36,592 nucleotides of DNA from Bradyrhizobium sp. SSBR45G. GTDB lineage: Bacteria; Pseudomonadota; Alphaproteobacteria; Rhizobiales; Xanthobacteraceae. The translations under genes were made by a program, and so were the position numbers. Location of the stretch: the NCBI RefSeq assembly GCF_030159255.1, contig NZ_BSCT01000056.1, positions 1-36,592 on the forward strand, given 5' to 3'. This document shows positions 1 to 7,163 of the stretch, in pieces. Within the stretch, counting starts at the first letter, position 1, and every line of letters begins with the position of its first letter. The notes beneath the pieces were generated by a model. It worked only from the letters and a program-made list of their open reading frames with translations, ran no database searches and was not told the DNA's origin.

Positions 1-16
1 ATTCTTCGCCGCAAGT

Positions 17-50
17 CTATTTTAGCGCCTATGGGCGAACGCCGGGACCC
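17..50. repeat. Inverted copy of the repeat at the window's right end
   Basis: These 34 bases match 36539-36572 on the opposite strand with one mismatch. The core on the minus strand reads GGGTCCCGGCGTTCGCCCAT. A shorter form of the core occurs again near 13540. It looks like one of the intergenic repeats common in Bradyrhizobium. Confidence 0.75.
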
Positions 51-111
51 ATACCGCGTGATGTCCGAAATGGGCAGGCGGCGCGTTCCACGCGCCTCAT
101 TGAATGCGGAG

Positions 112-176
112 GTTATGGATCCCGGATCTGCGCCAGCCGGCGCTACGCGTCGGCAGGCTTGTCCGGGATGACAGCT
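112..176. repeat. Intergenic palindromic repeat
   Basis: The outer arms are related: GGATCCCGGATCTGCGC on the left and TTGTCCGGGATGACA on the right. They can pair imperfectly around a variable centre. The same motif in the other orientation is found near 36430-36475. There is no coding evidence. It separates the hydrolase remnant from the left edge. Confidence 0.55.
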
Positions 177-222
177 GTTGTTTGGCTCGGCCGTTGCTCC
201 TCGCTGAGGCGTACGATCTGCC

Positions 223-419
223 TCACCGTCCTTCCACCGAACCGCCGTCGTCGCGCCATTCGATCAGCTTGGCGCTGACCTCCTCCGGCTGTTCCTGCTG
301 CGTCCAATGGCCGCTGTCGCGGACGAGATACGTTTCCAGGAGCCGGCTTCGTAGTAGCCCATGCGGATTCCGTTGGTCGTTGCAAACTGCAACGACGGCA
401 TCCAGGCTGGATCGTTCAT
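223..419 (-). pseudogene. Remnant of an alpha/beta hydrolase (epoxide-hydrolase type)
   Basis: A start at 419 gives an N-terminus MNDPAWMPSLQFATTNGIRM followed by GYYEAG, which is how many epoxide-hydrolase-like alpha/beta hydrolases begin. In another frame the region continues as DSGHWTQQEQPEEVSAKLIE and a stop at 223. That is the usual C-terminus of the same family, including the catalytic-histidine region (GHW). The join is near 345. About 26 residues of the head and 40 of the tail remain, while the family is normally about 280-320 residues long. The nucleophile elbow and cap are therefore missing. The two pieces are also out of frame, so no working enzyme can be made. This is best explained by an internal deletion in a once complete gene. 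Confidence 0.7.
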
Positions 420-562
420 GCGCTCCGCTTGAGCTGCTGAGCTGGCCTTTGCTGGTCGGTCGATGGCTCCGGCATGGTGCACGCGCCATGCCGCGAGGTG
501 AAGGCGCGTCGCCTCTCTTCAGAGTTCCGCAAAACGAAATCCGCGTCGGCCGCAGCCGGCCG

Positions 563-823
563 TCAGGCCGACTTCTTGTCGTTCGAGCGACTGCCGCCGA
601 GCCCGGTCATGGTCAGCATCATATCCTGGAAACGCTCGGCCAGCCGCGGATCGAAGGTGAACCAGCTCTGCATGATCGCTTCAGGGGTCAGCTTGTCGAT
701 GTTACTCGTCATCTGGTGCTGCAGCCTGTCCATCACGGCGGCCTGCATCGGAGCAAGGTCGGGAAGTCCGATGAACTGCCGCGCCTCGAGCGGTGTGCAA
801 TCGATCTCGATATTGACTTTCAT
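563..823 (-). CDS. Small conserved protein, DUF6489 type
   Basis: This 86-residue protein begins MKVNIEIDCTPLEARQFIGL and then PDLAPMQAAVMDRLQHQM. The start matches a family of small alphaproteobacterial proteins (DUF6489) with the same opening strand and 'TPxEAR' motif. The start at 823 is chosen over the one at 856 because it is preceded by a GGAG site and fits the family's N-terminus. The rest is amphipathic helix with many Met and Gln residues, ending in a polar tail. There is no signal peptide or membrane segment, so it is probably cytoplasmic. Its function is unknown. It stands alone, with the hydrolase remnant downstream and a repeat-bearing leader behind it. The family name is from memory. 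Confidence 0.8.
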   Translation of the reverse strand: MKVNIEIDCTPLEARQFIGLPDLAPMQAAVMDRLQHQMTSNIDKLTPEAIMQSWFTFDPRLAERFQDMMLTMTGLGGSRSNDKKSA

Positions 824-1149
824 GTCCGCTCCGCGCTGTTCGAACCATCTCCGCACCTCGCCTGCCGGGCCCCGTTACCAGGAGACACCCGGACTCGACG
901 TGGAGGACGTACAGTATCACCACCAGGGGCGCCCTCTAGCAAGCGGCGCGTTGCTGCAGGTGCGCAATTCCCGTGACATGGTCAATCCTGATCCCGCGGG
1001 CACCCGCCCGGCATGGAAACCGCCGCGTGCGCTGCACATCGGGGCGGCGCGGATAACCATCTCGTTTAGGCTTAAACAAACTGTCCTTGTGTGCCGCCGC
1101 TGAACTCTGGCAACATAACGCAATCGACGTGCCGCGGGTCCGCCAGGCC

Positions 1150-1185
1150 GCAGCCTTGGGAGCAGCCTTGGGATCAGCCTCGGGA
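1150..1185. repeat. Three tandem 12-base repeats
   Basis: Two identical units GCAGCCTTGGGA are followed by a variant TCAGCCTCGGGA and a partial fourth unit (TCAG). They lie about 170 bases before the start of binding protein 1, in its probable leader. Confidence 0.8.
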
Positions 1186-1247
1186 TCAGTTCATTCCGGC
1201 GCGGCATCAGACTTGCAAGCACATCGCCCGGCGTCTTGTTGCTTCTT

Positions 1248-1286
1248 GAAGTTCGTGCAAGAGGCGCCGCAGACATCACGAACTTC
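1248..1286 (+). promoter_or_regulatory. Inverted repeat in the leader of binding protein 1
   Basis: GAAGTTCGTG (1248-1257) and CACGAACTTC (1277-1286) are perfect 10-base arms around a 19-base loop, ending 70 bases before the start codon. It could be a two-site operator or an RNA hairpin. No U-tract follows, so a terminator is unlikely. Confidence 0.5.
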
Positions 1287-1356
1287 GAAGCAAGGCAGGC
1301 CGGACAGAATCGCGCCTGCCGAGAAAACAAGCGTCAAACGCGGAGAATTTGAACAT

Positions 1357-2955
1357 ATGTCGGGACGCAAATCCCTGCTCATCGCGGCGGCGATCGCATT
1401 CGTCAGCCTCGCAGCGCTGCCGGCCTCGGCCCAGACCCTGCGCTATGCCAACCAGGGGACGCTGAAGTCGCTCGATCCCTACACCTTCAAGGAATCGACC
1501 ACGATTGCGCACCACGCCCATGTCTACGAAGGCCTGACCGCGCGCGACAAGGACCTGAAGATCATTCCGGCGCTGGCCGAGAGCTGGGAAACGCCCGAGC
1601 CGACCCGCTGGCGCTTTCATCTGCGCAAGGGCGTCAAGTTCCACAATGGTGAACCCTTCACCGCCGACGACGTGATCTTCTCAGCCGACCGCGTTCGCGC
1701 CACCGGCTCCAACTTCCTGTCCAACGTTCCGCCCGATGCGAAGTTCGTCAAGGTCGACGACTACACCGTCGACGTGAAGCTCGATGCGCCCAATCCCATC
1801 CTGATCTCGCAATGGGATACGTGGTACATCATGAGCAAGAAGTGGTGCGAGGACAACAACTCGATCGCGCCGACGCCGGTCTCGGCAACCACGCCGAGCT
1901 ACGCCGCACTGCATGAGAATGGCACCGGCCCCTTCATCATCGAGAGCCATCAGCCCGGTGTGAAGACGGTGTTCAAGGTGAACCCGAACTGGTGGGGCAA
2001 GCCCGAGCACAATCTCAAGGAGATCGTGTTCACCACCATCTCGTCCGACGCCACGCGCGTCGCGGCCCTGCTGTCCGGCGAGGTCGACATCATCGAGCCG
2101 GTGCCGGTGCAGGACATCGGCCGCGTCGATTCCAGCCCGAACGCCCAGGTCCTGAAGGGACCCGAGCTGCGCACGATCTTCCTCGGCATGGACGAGACGC
2201 GCGACGAGCTGCTGTACTCGAACGTGAAGGGCAAGAACCCGTTCAAGGACATCCGCGTCCGCGAAGCGTTCTACAAGGCGATCGACATCGAGCTGATCAA
2301 GACCCGCGTCATGCGCGGCCTGTCGACGCCGTCGGCGCTGATGATCGCGCCGCAGCTCTATGCGCTGTCGAAGGACTTCACCCGGCCGAAGTATGACCCC
2401 GACGCCGCCAAGAAGCTCCTGACCGAGGCGGGCTATCCCGACGGCTTCGAGGTCGCGATGGACTGCCCGAACGATCGCTACGTCAACGACGCCGCGATCT
2501 GCCAGGCCGTCGTCGGCATGCTGGCGCGCATCGGCGTCAAGGTGAACCTGAATGCGCAGCCCAAGGCGCAGTACTTCGCCAAGGTGCTGAAGCCCGGCGG
2601 CTACAACACGTCGTTCTTCCTGCTCGGCTGGACCCCGTCCTCGATGGACGCCCACAACGTGATGCACGACATCATGGGCTGCCGTGACGACGCCAAGGAC
2701 GTCACCCGGGGCGAAGCCAATCTCGGCAACTACTGCAACAAGGAGTTCGACGCCCTGACCGACAAGGTCCTGGTCGAGACCGATACCGCCAAGCGCGATC
2801 AGCTGATCAAGCAGGCCTTCGAGATCGGCATCAAGGACTACGGCTACATCCCGCTGCACCAGCAGGCCGTGGCCTGGGGCGTGTCAAAAAAGGTGAAGAT
2901 CCCGCTGCGCGCCGACAACGCCGTGCTGCTGTTCCTCGCCACCAAGACCGAGTAG
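1357..2955 (+). CDS. ABC transporter substrate-binding protein 1, peptide/dipeptide family (SBP_bac_5)
   Basis: This 532-residue protein is the periplasmic receptor of an oligopeptide/dipeptide importer. Residues 1-25 are a signal peptide (MSGRKS, hydrophobic stretch, cut after ALPASA). The mature part begins TLRYANQGTLKSLDPY, the usual first strand of cluster C binding proteins. The family motif around 'WRFHLRKGVKFHNGEPFTADD' is present. Five or six cysteines in the mature part suggest disulfide bonds. The start at 1357 is chosen because a GGAG lies 11 bases upstream and a signal peptide follows; the longer upstream reading has neither. The permeases and ATPases follow on the same strand, separated from this gene by a hairpin at 2973-3012. 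The natural substrate cannot be read from the sequence; a gamma-glutamyl or other modified peptide is only a guess from the neighbours. Confidence 0.93.
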   Translation: MSGRKSLLIAAAIAFVSLAALPASAQTLRYANQGTLKSLDPYTFKESTTIAHHAHVYEGLTARDKDLKIIPALAESWETPEPTRWRFHLRKGVKFHNGEPFTADDVIFSADRVRATGSNFLSNVPPDAKFVKVDDYTVDVKLDAPNPILISQWDTWYIMSKKWCEDNNSIAPTPVSATTPSYAALHENGTGPFIIESHQPGVKTVFKVNPNWWGKPEHNLKEIVFTTISSDATRVAALLSGEVDIIEPVPVQDIGRVDSSPNAQVLKGPELRTIFLGMDETRDELLYSNVKGKNPFKDIRVREAFYKAIDIELIKTRVMRGLSTPSALMIAPQLYALSKDFTRPKYDPDAAKKLLTEAGYPDGFEVAMDCPNDRYVNDAAICQAVVGMLARIGVKVNLNAQPKAQYFAKVLKPGGYNTSFFLLGWTPSSMDAHNVMHDIMGCRDDAKDVTRGEANLGNYCNKEFDALTDKVLVETDTAKRDQLIKQAFEIGIKDYGYIPLHQQAVAWGVSKKVKIPLRADNAVLLFLATKTE

Positions 2956-2972
2956 TCGGCACAACGACCAAG

Positions 2973-3012
2973 AGTCCCGGAAAGCAGAACTGCTTTTCGG
3001 GACTTTTCATTT
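2973..3012 (+). terminator. Hairpin with T-run between binding protein 1 and permease B1
   Basis: AGTCCCGGAAAGCAG pairs with CTGCTTTTCGGGACT around a two-base loop, a 15-base stem with a single G-T pair, and the sequence then runs into CTTTTCATTT. It looks like a rho-independent terminator. As the transporter genes follow on the same strand, partial read-through would give more binding protein than membrane components. It may also protect the 3' end of the first message. Confidence 0.75.
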
Positions 3013-3064
3013 GATGTGACAGGTGCTACGCGCCCTCGCATCTCGAAGGACCTGAAAGGACAAG

Positions 3065-4045
3065 ATGCTCGCCTTCACGCTTCGTCGAGCGATCCAGGCC
3101 ATCGGCGTCATGATCGCCGTGGGCATCATCTCGTTCGCGATGTTCCGCTTCGCCGGCGATCCGGTGAATCAGCTGGTCGCCATCGATGCCTCGGCCGCGG
3201 AACGCGCCAGCATCCGGCAATCGCTGGGCCTCGACGATCCCTTCATCGTCCAGTTCGGCCGCTATCTGTTCGACGCGGCGCAATTCAAGTTCGGCGTGTC
3301 CTATCAGTTCCGGCAGCCGGTCTCCGATCTCCTGAAGGAGCGCATGCCGGCGACCCTGGAACTCGCGATCTGCGCGACGATCCTGTCGCTGTTCTTCGGC
3401 ATCCTAATGGGCGTGTTCTCTGCCTTGCGCCGCGACTCGGTGATGGCGAAGCTGTTCCAGATGGTGTCGCTGATCGGCATCTCGCTGCCCACCTTTCTGA
3501 TCGGCATCCTGCTGATCTATCTGTTCTCCGTCACCCTGGGCTGGCTGCCGTCGTTCGGCCGCGGCGACACGGTCAGGCTCGGCTGGTGGACGTCAGGACT
3601 GTTCACCGTGTCCGGCTGGAAGGCGCTGATCATGCCCTCGATCACGCTCGGCCTGTTCCAGATGACCCTGATCATGCGGCTCGTTCGCGCCGAGATGCTG
3701 GAGGTGCTGCGCACCGACTACATCCGCTTCGCCCGTGCCCGTGGACTAACGACCCGCGCCATCCATTTCGGCCATGCGCTGCGCAACACGCTGATTCCGG
3801 TCATCACCGTGGTCGGCCTGCAGTTCGGCTCTGTCATCGCGTTCTCGATCATCACCGAGCAGGTGTTCCAATGGCCGGGCATGGGCCTGTTGTTCGTGCA
3901 GGCCGTGCAGAACGTCGATATCCCGATCATGGCGGCCTATCTCATCATGGTGTCTCTGATCTTCGTCACCATCAATCTCGTGGTTGATATCCTCTACACC
4001 GTGGTCGATCCGCGCCTGCGCGCGACCATCAGCCGGGCGGCCTGA
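3065..4045 (+). CDS. ABC transporter permease B1 (DppB/OppB family)
   Basis: This 326-residue inner-membrane protein begins MLAFTLRRAIQAIGVMIAVG with a first membrane helix at about 9-30, then a periplasmic stretch, then five more helices. The EAA loop that meets the ATPase is seen as DYIRFARARGL followed by HALRNTLIPV. The length and layout match DppB-type permeases. It follows the hairpin after binding protein 1, and its stop is two bases before the start of permease C1, so the two are almost certainly cotranscribed. With C1 it should form the membrane channel of importer 1. Confidence 0.92.
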   Translation: MLAFTLRRAIQAIGVMIAVGIISFAMFRFAGDPVNQLVAIDASAAERASIRQSLGLDDPFIVQFGRYLFDAAQFKFGVSYQFRQPVSDLLKERMPATLELAICATILSLFFGILMGVFSALRRDSVMAKLFQMVSLIGISLPTFLIGILLIYLFSVTLGWLPSFGRGDTVRLGWWTSGLFTVSGWKALIMPSITLGLFQMTLIMRLVRAEMLEVLRTDYIRFARARGLTTRAIHFGHALRNTLIPVITVVGLQFGSVIAFSIITEQVFQWPGMGLLFVQAVQNVDIPIMAAYLIMVSLIFVTINLVVDILYTVVDPRLRATISRAA

Positions 4046-4047
4046 TC

Positions 4048-5016
4048 ATGAGCGATGCCGCCCTCCCCCACCCCGCTCCCGTCGATGCGCCCCGCGCGGC
4101 CGCCAATGGCTGGCTGAAGCGCGCGCTCGCCAGCGACCTGTTCTATTCCTTCCGCCGCTCGAAGCTGACGGTGGTTGCGGCCGTGATCACGCTGCTGTTC
4201 TTCCTGCTCGCGATCTTCGCACCGCTGCTGTCGCCGCAGAATCCGTTCGATCCCGCCCAGCTCCAGCTCTTGAACTCGCGGATTGCGCCGCTGTGGACCG
4301 CCGATGGACAGAGCCCGTTCCTGCTCGGCACCGACGAGCAGGGCCGCGACGTGCTCTCCGCCATCCTCTACGGCCTGCGGGTCTCGCTCGTCGTCGGCAT
4401 CCTCGGCGTCGCGTTCTCCGGCGCGCTCGGCATCACGCTCGGCCTGATCGCCGGCTATTTCGGCGGCCGCGTCGACACCGTGATCATGCGCATCGCGGAC
4501 GTGCAGCTCACCTTCCCGCCGATCCTGATCGCCCTGCTCGTCAATGGCGTCGCGAAATCGGTGTCCGGCAATCATCTGGACTGGCTGAGCATGCTGGTCG
4601 TCCTGGTGCTCGCCATCGGCCTGTCCTTCTGGGTGCAGTATGCGCGCACGGTGCGCAGCTCGGTCATGGTCGAGAAGAACAAGGATTACGTCGCCGCAGC
4701 CCAGCTGATCGGCCTGCCCGCTCCCGTCATCATGCTGCGCCACGTGCTACCCAACACCACCGGACCGGTGCTGGTGATCGCGACCATCAATCTCGCGCTC
4801 GCGATCATCACCGAGGCGACCTTGTCGTTCCTCGGCTCCGGCATGCCGGAGACGATGCCCTCGCTCGGGACCCTGATCCGGATCGGCAACAACTATCTGT
4901 TCGCCGGCGAATGGTGGATCGTCGCTTTCCCGGGCATTGCGCTGGCCGGGCTGATCCTCGCCATCAACCTGCTCGGCGACTGGCTGCGCGACGCCCTCAA
5001 CCCGAAACTGCGATGA
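4048..5016 (+). CDS. ABC transporter permease C1 (DppC/OppC family)
   Basis: This 322-residue inner-membrane protein has the N-terminal extension typical of DppC proteins. A first helix is at about 45-65, then the motif PFLLGTDEQGRDVLSAILYG, which is diagnostic of the family, then five further helices. The ATPase-contacting EAA loop is KDYVAAAQLIGL followed by RHVLPN. It starts two bases after the stop of permease B1 and ends 31 bases before ATPase D. It is the partner of B1 in the channel. Confidence 0.92.
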   Translation: MSDAALPHPAPVDAPRAAANGWLKRALASDLFYSFRRSKLTVVAAVITLLFFLLAIFAPLLSPQNPFDPAQLQLLNSRIAPLWTADGQSPFLLGTDEQGRDVLSAILYGLRVSLVVGILGVAFSGALGITLGLIAGYFGGRVDTVIMRIADVQLTFPPILIALLVNGVAKSVSGNHLDWLSMLVVLVLAIGLSFWVQYARTVRSSVMVEKNKDYVAAAQLIGLPAPVIMLRHVLPNTTGPVLVIATINLALAIITEATLSFLGSGMPETMPSLGTLIRIGNNYLFAGEWWIVAFPGIALAGLILAINLLGDWLRDALNPKLR

Positions 5017-5047
5017 TCCCGTTCATGCGTTGCGAAGGCCTGACCTC

Positions 5048-6031
5048 ATGACCGCCCCCGTTCTGTCCGTGCGCAATCTTCAGGTCGAGTTCGCGACCCG
5101 GCGCGGGCTGCTGCGCGCGATCGACGGCGTCTCGTTCGACATCGCCAAGGGCGAGGTGCTGGGCGTCGTCGGCGAATCCGGCGCCGGCAAATCGGTCACC
5201 GGCCTCGCGGTGATCGGCCTGATCGACCCTCCCGGCCGTATTTCCGGCGGCGAGATTCACATCTCCGGCCTGCGCATCGACAACCTGCCGCCGGAGGAGA
5301 TGCGCAAGGTCCGCGGCAAGCGGATCGGCATGATCTTCCAGGATCCGCTGACCTCGCTCAATCCGCTGTATCGCGTCGGCGACCAGATCATCGAGACGAT
5401 CCGGACCCACACCAACCTGACCGAGCAGCAAGCGCGCAAGCGCGCGATCGACCTGCTCGCCGAGGTCGGCATCTCCGCGCCCGAGAAGCGCATCGACGGC
5501 TACCCGCACGAATTCTCCGGCGGCATGCGCCAGCGCGTCGTGATCGCGCTCGCGCTGTGCGCCGAGCCGGAGCTGATCATCGCCGACGAGCCGACCACCG
5601 CGCTCGACGTCTCGGTGCAGGCGCAGATCATCTCGCTGATCAAGCGGCTCGGCCGCGACCATGGCACCGCCGTGATGCTGGTGACCCACGACATGGGCGT
5701 GATCGCCGAGACCTGCGACCGCGTCGCCGTGATGTATGCCGGCCGCGTCGCCGAGATCGGTCCGGTGCAGGAGGTCATCAAGAACCCGCTGCATCCCTAC
5801 GCCAAGGGCCTGATGGGCGCGATCCCGACCTTGGCCGGCGAGGAGAAGCGCCTAGTGCAGATTCCAGGCTCGATGCCGCGGCTGTCGGCAATCCCACAGG
5901 GCTGCTCGTTCAATCCGCGCTGCAGCGTCGCCTTCGACCGCTGCCGCATCGACCGGCCCGAACCATTGCGGCAGGGCACGCAGGCAGTCGCCTGTCATCT
6001 CTATGATCACGCGACGGAGACCGCGGCATGA
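5048..6031 (+). CDS. ABC transporter ATPase D (DppD/OppD family)
   Basis: This 327-residue cytoplasmic ATPase has Walker A GESGAGKSV (42-50), the signature SGGMRQRV and Walker B LIIADEPTTALD. The C-terminal oligopeptide-transporter extension carries four cysteines (C-x7-C-x6-C, then ACH). In some DppD proteins this pattern holds an iron-sulphur cluster (known for the family, not shown here). An ATG at 5048 with GAAGG upstream is preferred to the TTG at 5030. The stop overlaps the start of ATPase F in ATGA, which indicates translational coupling. No other ATPase gene lies in the region, so D and F may also power the second permease pair at 11550-13386. Confidence 0.92.
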   Translation: MTAPVLSVRNLQVEFATRRGLLRAIDGVSFDIAKGEVLGVVGESGAGKSVTGLAVIGLIDPPGRISGGEIHISGLRIDNLPPEEMRKVRGKRIGMIFQDPLTSLNPLYRVGDQIIETIRTHTNLTEQQARKRAIDLLAEVGISAPEKRIDGYPHEFSGGMRQRVVIALALCAEPELIIADEPTTALDVSVQAQIISLIKRLGRDHGTAVMLVTHDMGVIAETCDRVAVMYAGRVAEIGPVQEVIKNPLHPYAKGLMGAIPTLAGEEKRLVQIPGSMPRLSAIPQGCSFNPRCSVAFDRCRIDRPEPLRQGTQAVACHLYDHATETAA

Positions 6032-7023
6032 GCGATTTCGTCGAGGTCAGGAACCTACGCCGGGTGTTCGACGTCTCGAAGCCCTGGCTCAACCGCGTCA
6101 TCGAGCGTCAGCCGCAGGAGTTCCTCAAAGCCGTCGATGGCGTCAGCTTCGGCATCCGGAAGGGCGAGACGTTTGCGCTGGTCGGCGAATCCGGCTCGGG
6201 CAAGACCACGGTCGCGCGGATGGTGGTCGGACTGCTGCCGCCGACGTCGGGCGAAGTGATCATCGACGGCGTGTCGATGAGCGATGCGCGCCAGGCCCAG
6301 GTGCGGCGAACGCTGCGACGCCGCATCCAGATGGTGTTCCAGGATCCCTACGCGAGTCTCAATCCGCGCTTCCGCGTCGATACCATCATCGCCGAGCCGA
6401 TCCGCGCCTTCAACGTCATCGAGGGCGAGCGCCAGATCAAGGACCGCGTCGGTGAGTTGCTGACCTTGGTCGGCCTGCACCCGGACGACGGGCAGAAGTT
6501 TCCGCACGAATTCTCCGGCGGCCAGCGCCAGCGCATCGCGATCGCGCGCGCGCTTGCCTCCGAGGCCGAGTTCATCGTCTGCGACGAGCCGACCTCGGCG
6601 CTCGACGTCTCCGTGCAGGCACAGATCCTCAATCTGATGCGCGATTTGCAGGACAAGTTCGGGCTGACCTATCTGTTCATCAGCCACAACCTTGCGGTCG
6701 TCCGCCACATGGCGAGCCGCATCGGCGTGATGTATCTCGGCCGCATCGTCGAGATCGCCGACGGCCGCACGCTGTTCAGCGATCCGCGCATGCCCTACAC
6801 CAAAATGCTGCTCGGCGCGGTGCCGGACCTGTCGATGTCCGGCCGCCAGCGCATTCCGGTCAAGGGCGAGATCCCGAATCCGATCAATCCGCCAGATGGC
6901 TGCACCTTCAACCCGCGCTGCCCGCTAGCGTTCGATCTGTGCCGGCAAAAGGCGCCCGAACTCATCGGCGGCGTCGCCTGTCACGCGGTGAACCAGCCCG
7001 CTGATATGGCCGTTTCCGCATGA
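6028..7023 (+). CDS. ABC transporter ATPase F (DppF/OppF family)
   Basis: This 331-residue cytoplasmic ATPase has Walker A GESGSGKTT (53-61), signature SGGQRQRIAIARAL and Walker B FIVCDEPTSALD. The C-terminal extension has the same four-cysteine pattern as ATPase D (GCTFNPRC, LC, ACH). It overlaps the ATPase D stop by four bases and should form the D/F heterodimer. The next gene, the transpeptidase-like enzyme, lies 140 bases further on behind a palindromic repeat. Confidence 0.92.
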   Translation: MSDFVEVRNLRRVFDVSKPWLNRVIERQPQEFLKAVDGVSFGIRKGETFALVGESGSGKTTVARMVVGLLPPTSGEVIIDGVSMSDARQAQVRRTLRRRIQMVFQDPYASLNPRFRVDTIIAEPIRAFNVIEGERQIKDRVGELLTLVGLHPDDGQKFPHEFSGGQRQRIAIARALASEAEFIVCDEPTSALDVSVQAQILNLMRDLQDKFGLTYLFISHNLAVVRHMASRIGVMYLGRIVEIADGRTLFSDPRMPYTKMLLGAVPDLSMSGRQRIPVKGEIPNPINPPDGCTFNPRCPLAFDLCRQKAPELIGGVACHAVNQPADMAVSA

Positions 7024-7051
7024 GCGGCGTGAAGCGAAATCTGAATGAAGT

Positions 7052-7133
7052 CGTCATTGCGAGGAGCGAAGCGACGAAGCAATCCAGAGTCCCGTCGGAA
7101 CCCTGGATTGCTTCGCTATCGCTCGCAATGACG
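7052..7133. repeat. Palindromic intergenic repeat, CGTCATTGCGAG family
   Basis: CGTCATTGCGAGGAGCGAAG on the left mirrors GCTCGCAATGACG on the right, with an inner pair GCAATCCAG / CTGGATTGC. It can form a long hairpin. A second copy is at 21678-21762. It lies between ATPase F and the transpeptidase-like gene and could lower read-through or stabilise the upstream mRNA. Confidence 0.85.
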
Positions 7134-7163
7134 GCGAGTGACTAGGATAGGCCAAAGGGCACC

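Larger units (their letters stand above)
857..1356. other. Non-coding leader upstream of the peptide-binding protein
   Basis: This stretch of about 500 bases has no convincing gene. It holds a short palindrome GTTTAGGCTTAAAC at 1064-1077 (5-base arms), three tandem 12-base repeats at 1150-1185, and an inverted repeat at 1248-1286. The promoter of the transporter operon must lie here or within the repeats. I see no clear -35/-10 pair that I would defend. Confidence 0.5.

Noticed and set aside
104..1103. Plus-strand open frames of 290 and 209 residues over the left region
   Set aside because: They are arginine- and serine-rich, match no family, and run antisense to the hydrolase remnant and the DUF6489-type gene, which have recognisable sequences.
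7052..7133. Possible small RNA or terminator only
   Set aside because: It recurs at 21678-21762 with the same arms, so it is a dispersed repeat first; any RNA role is secondary.
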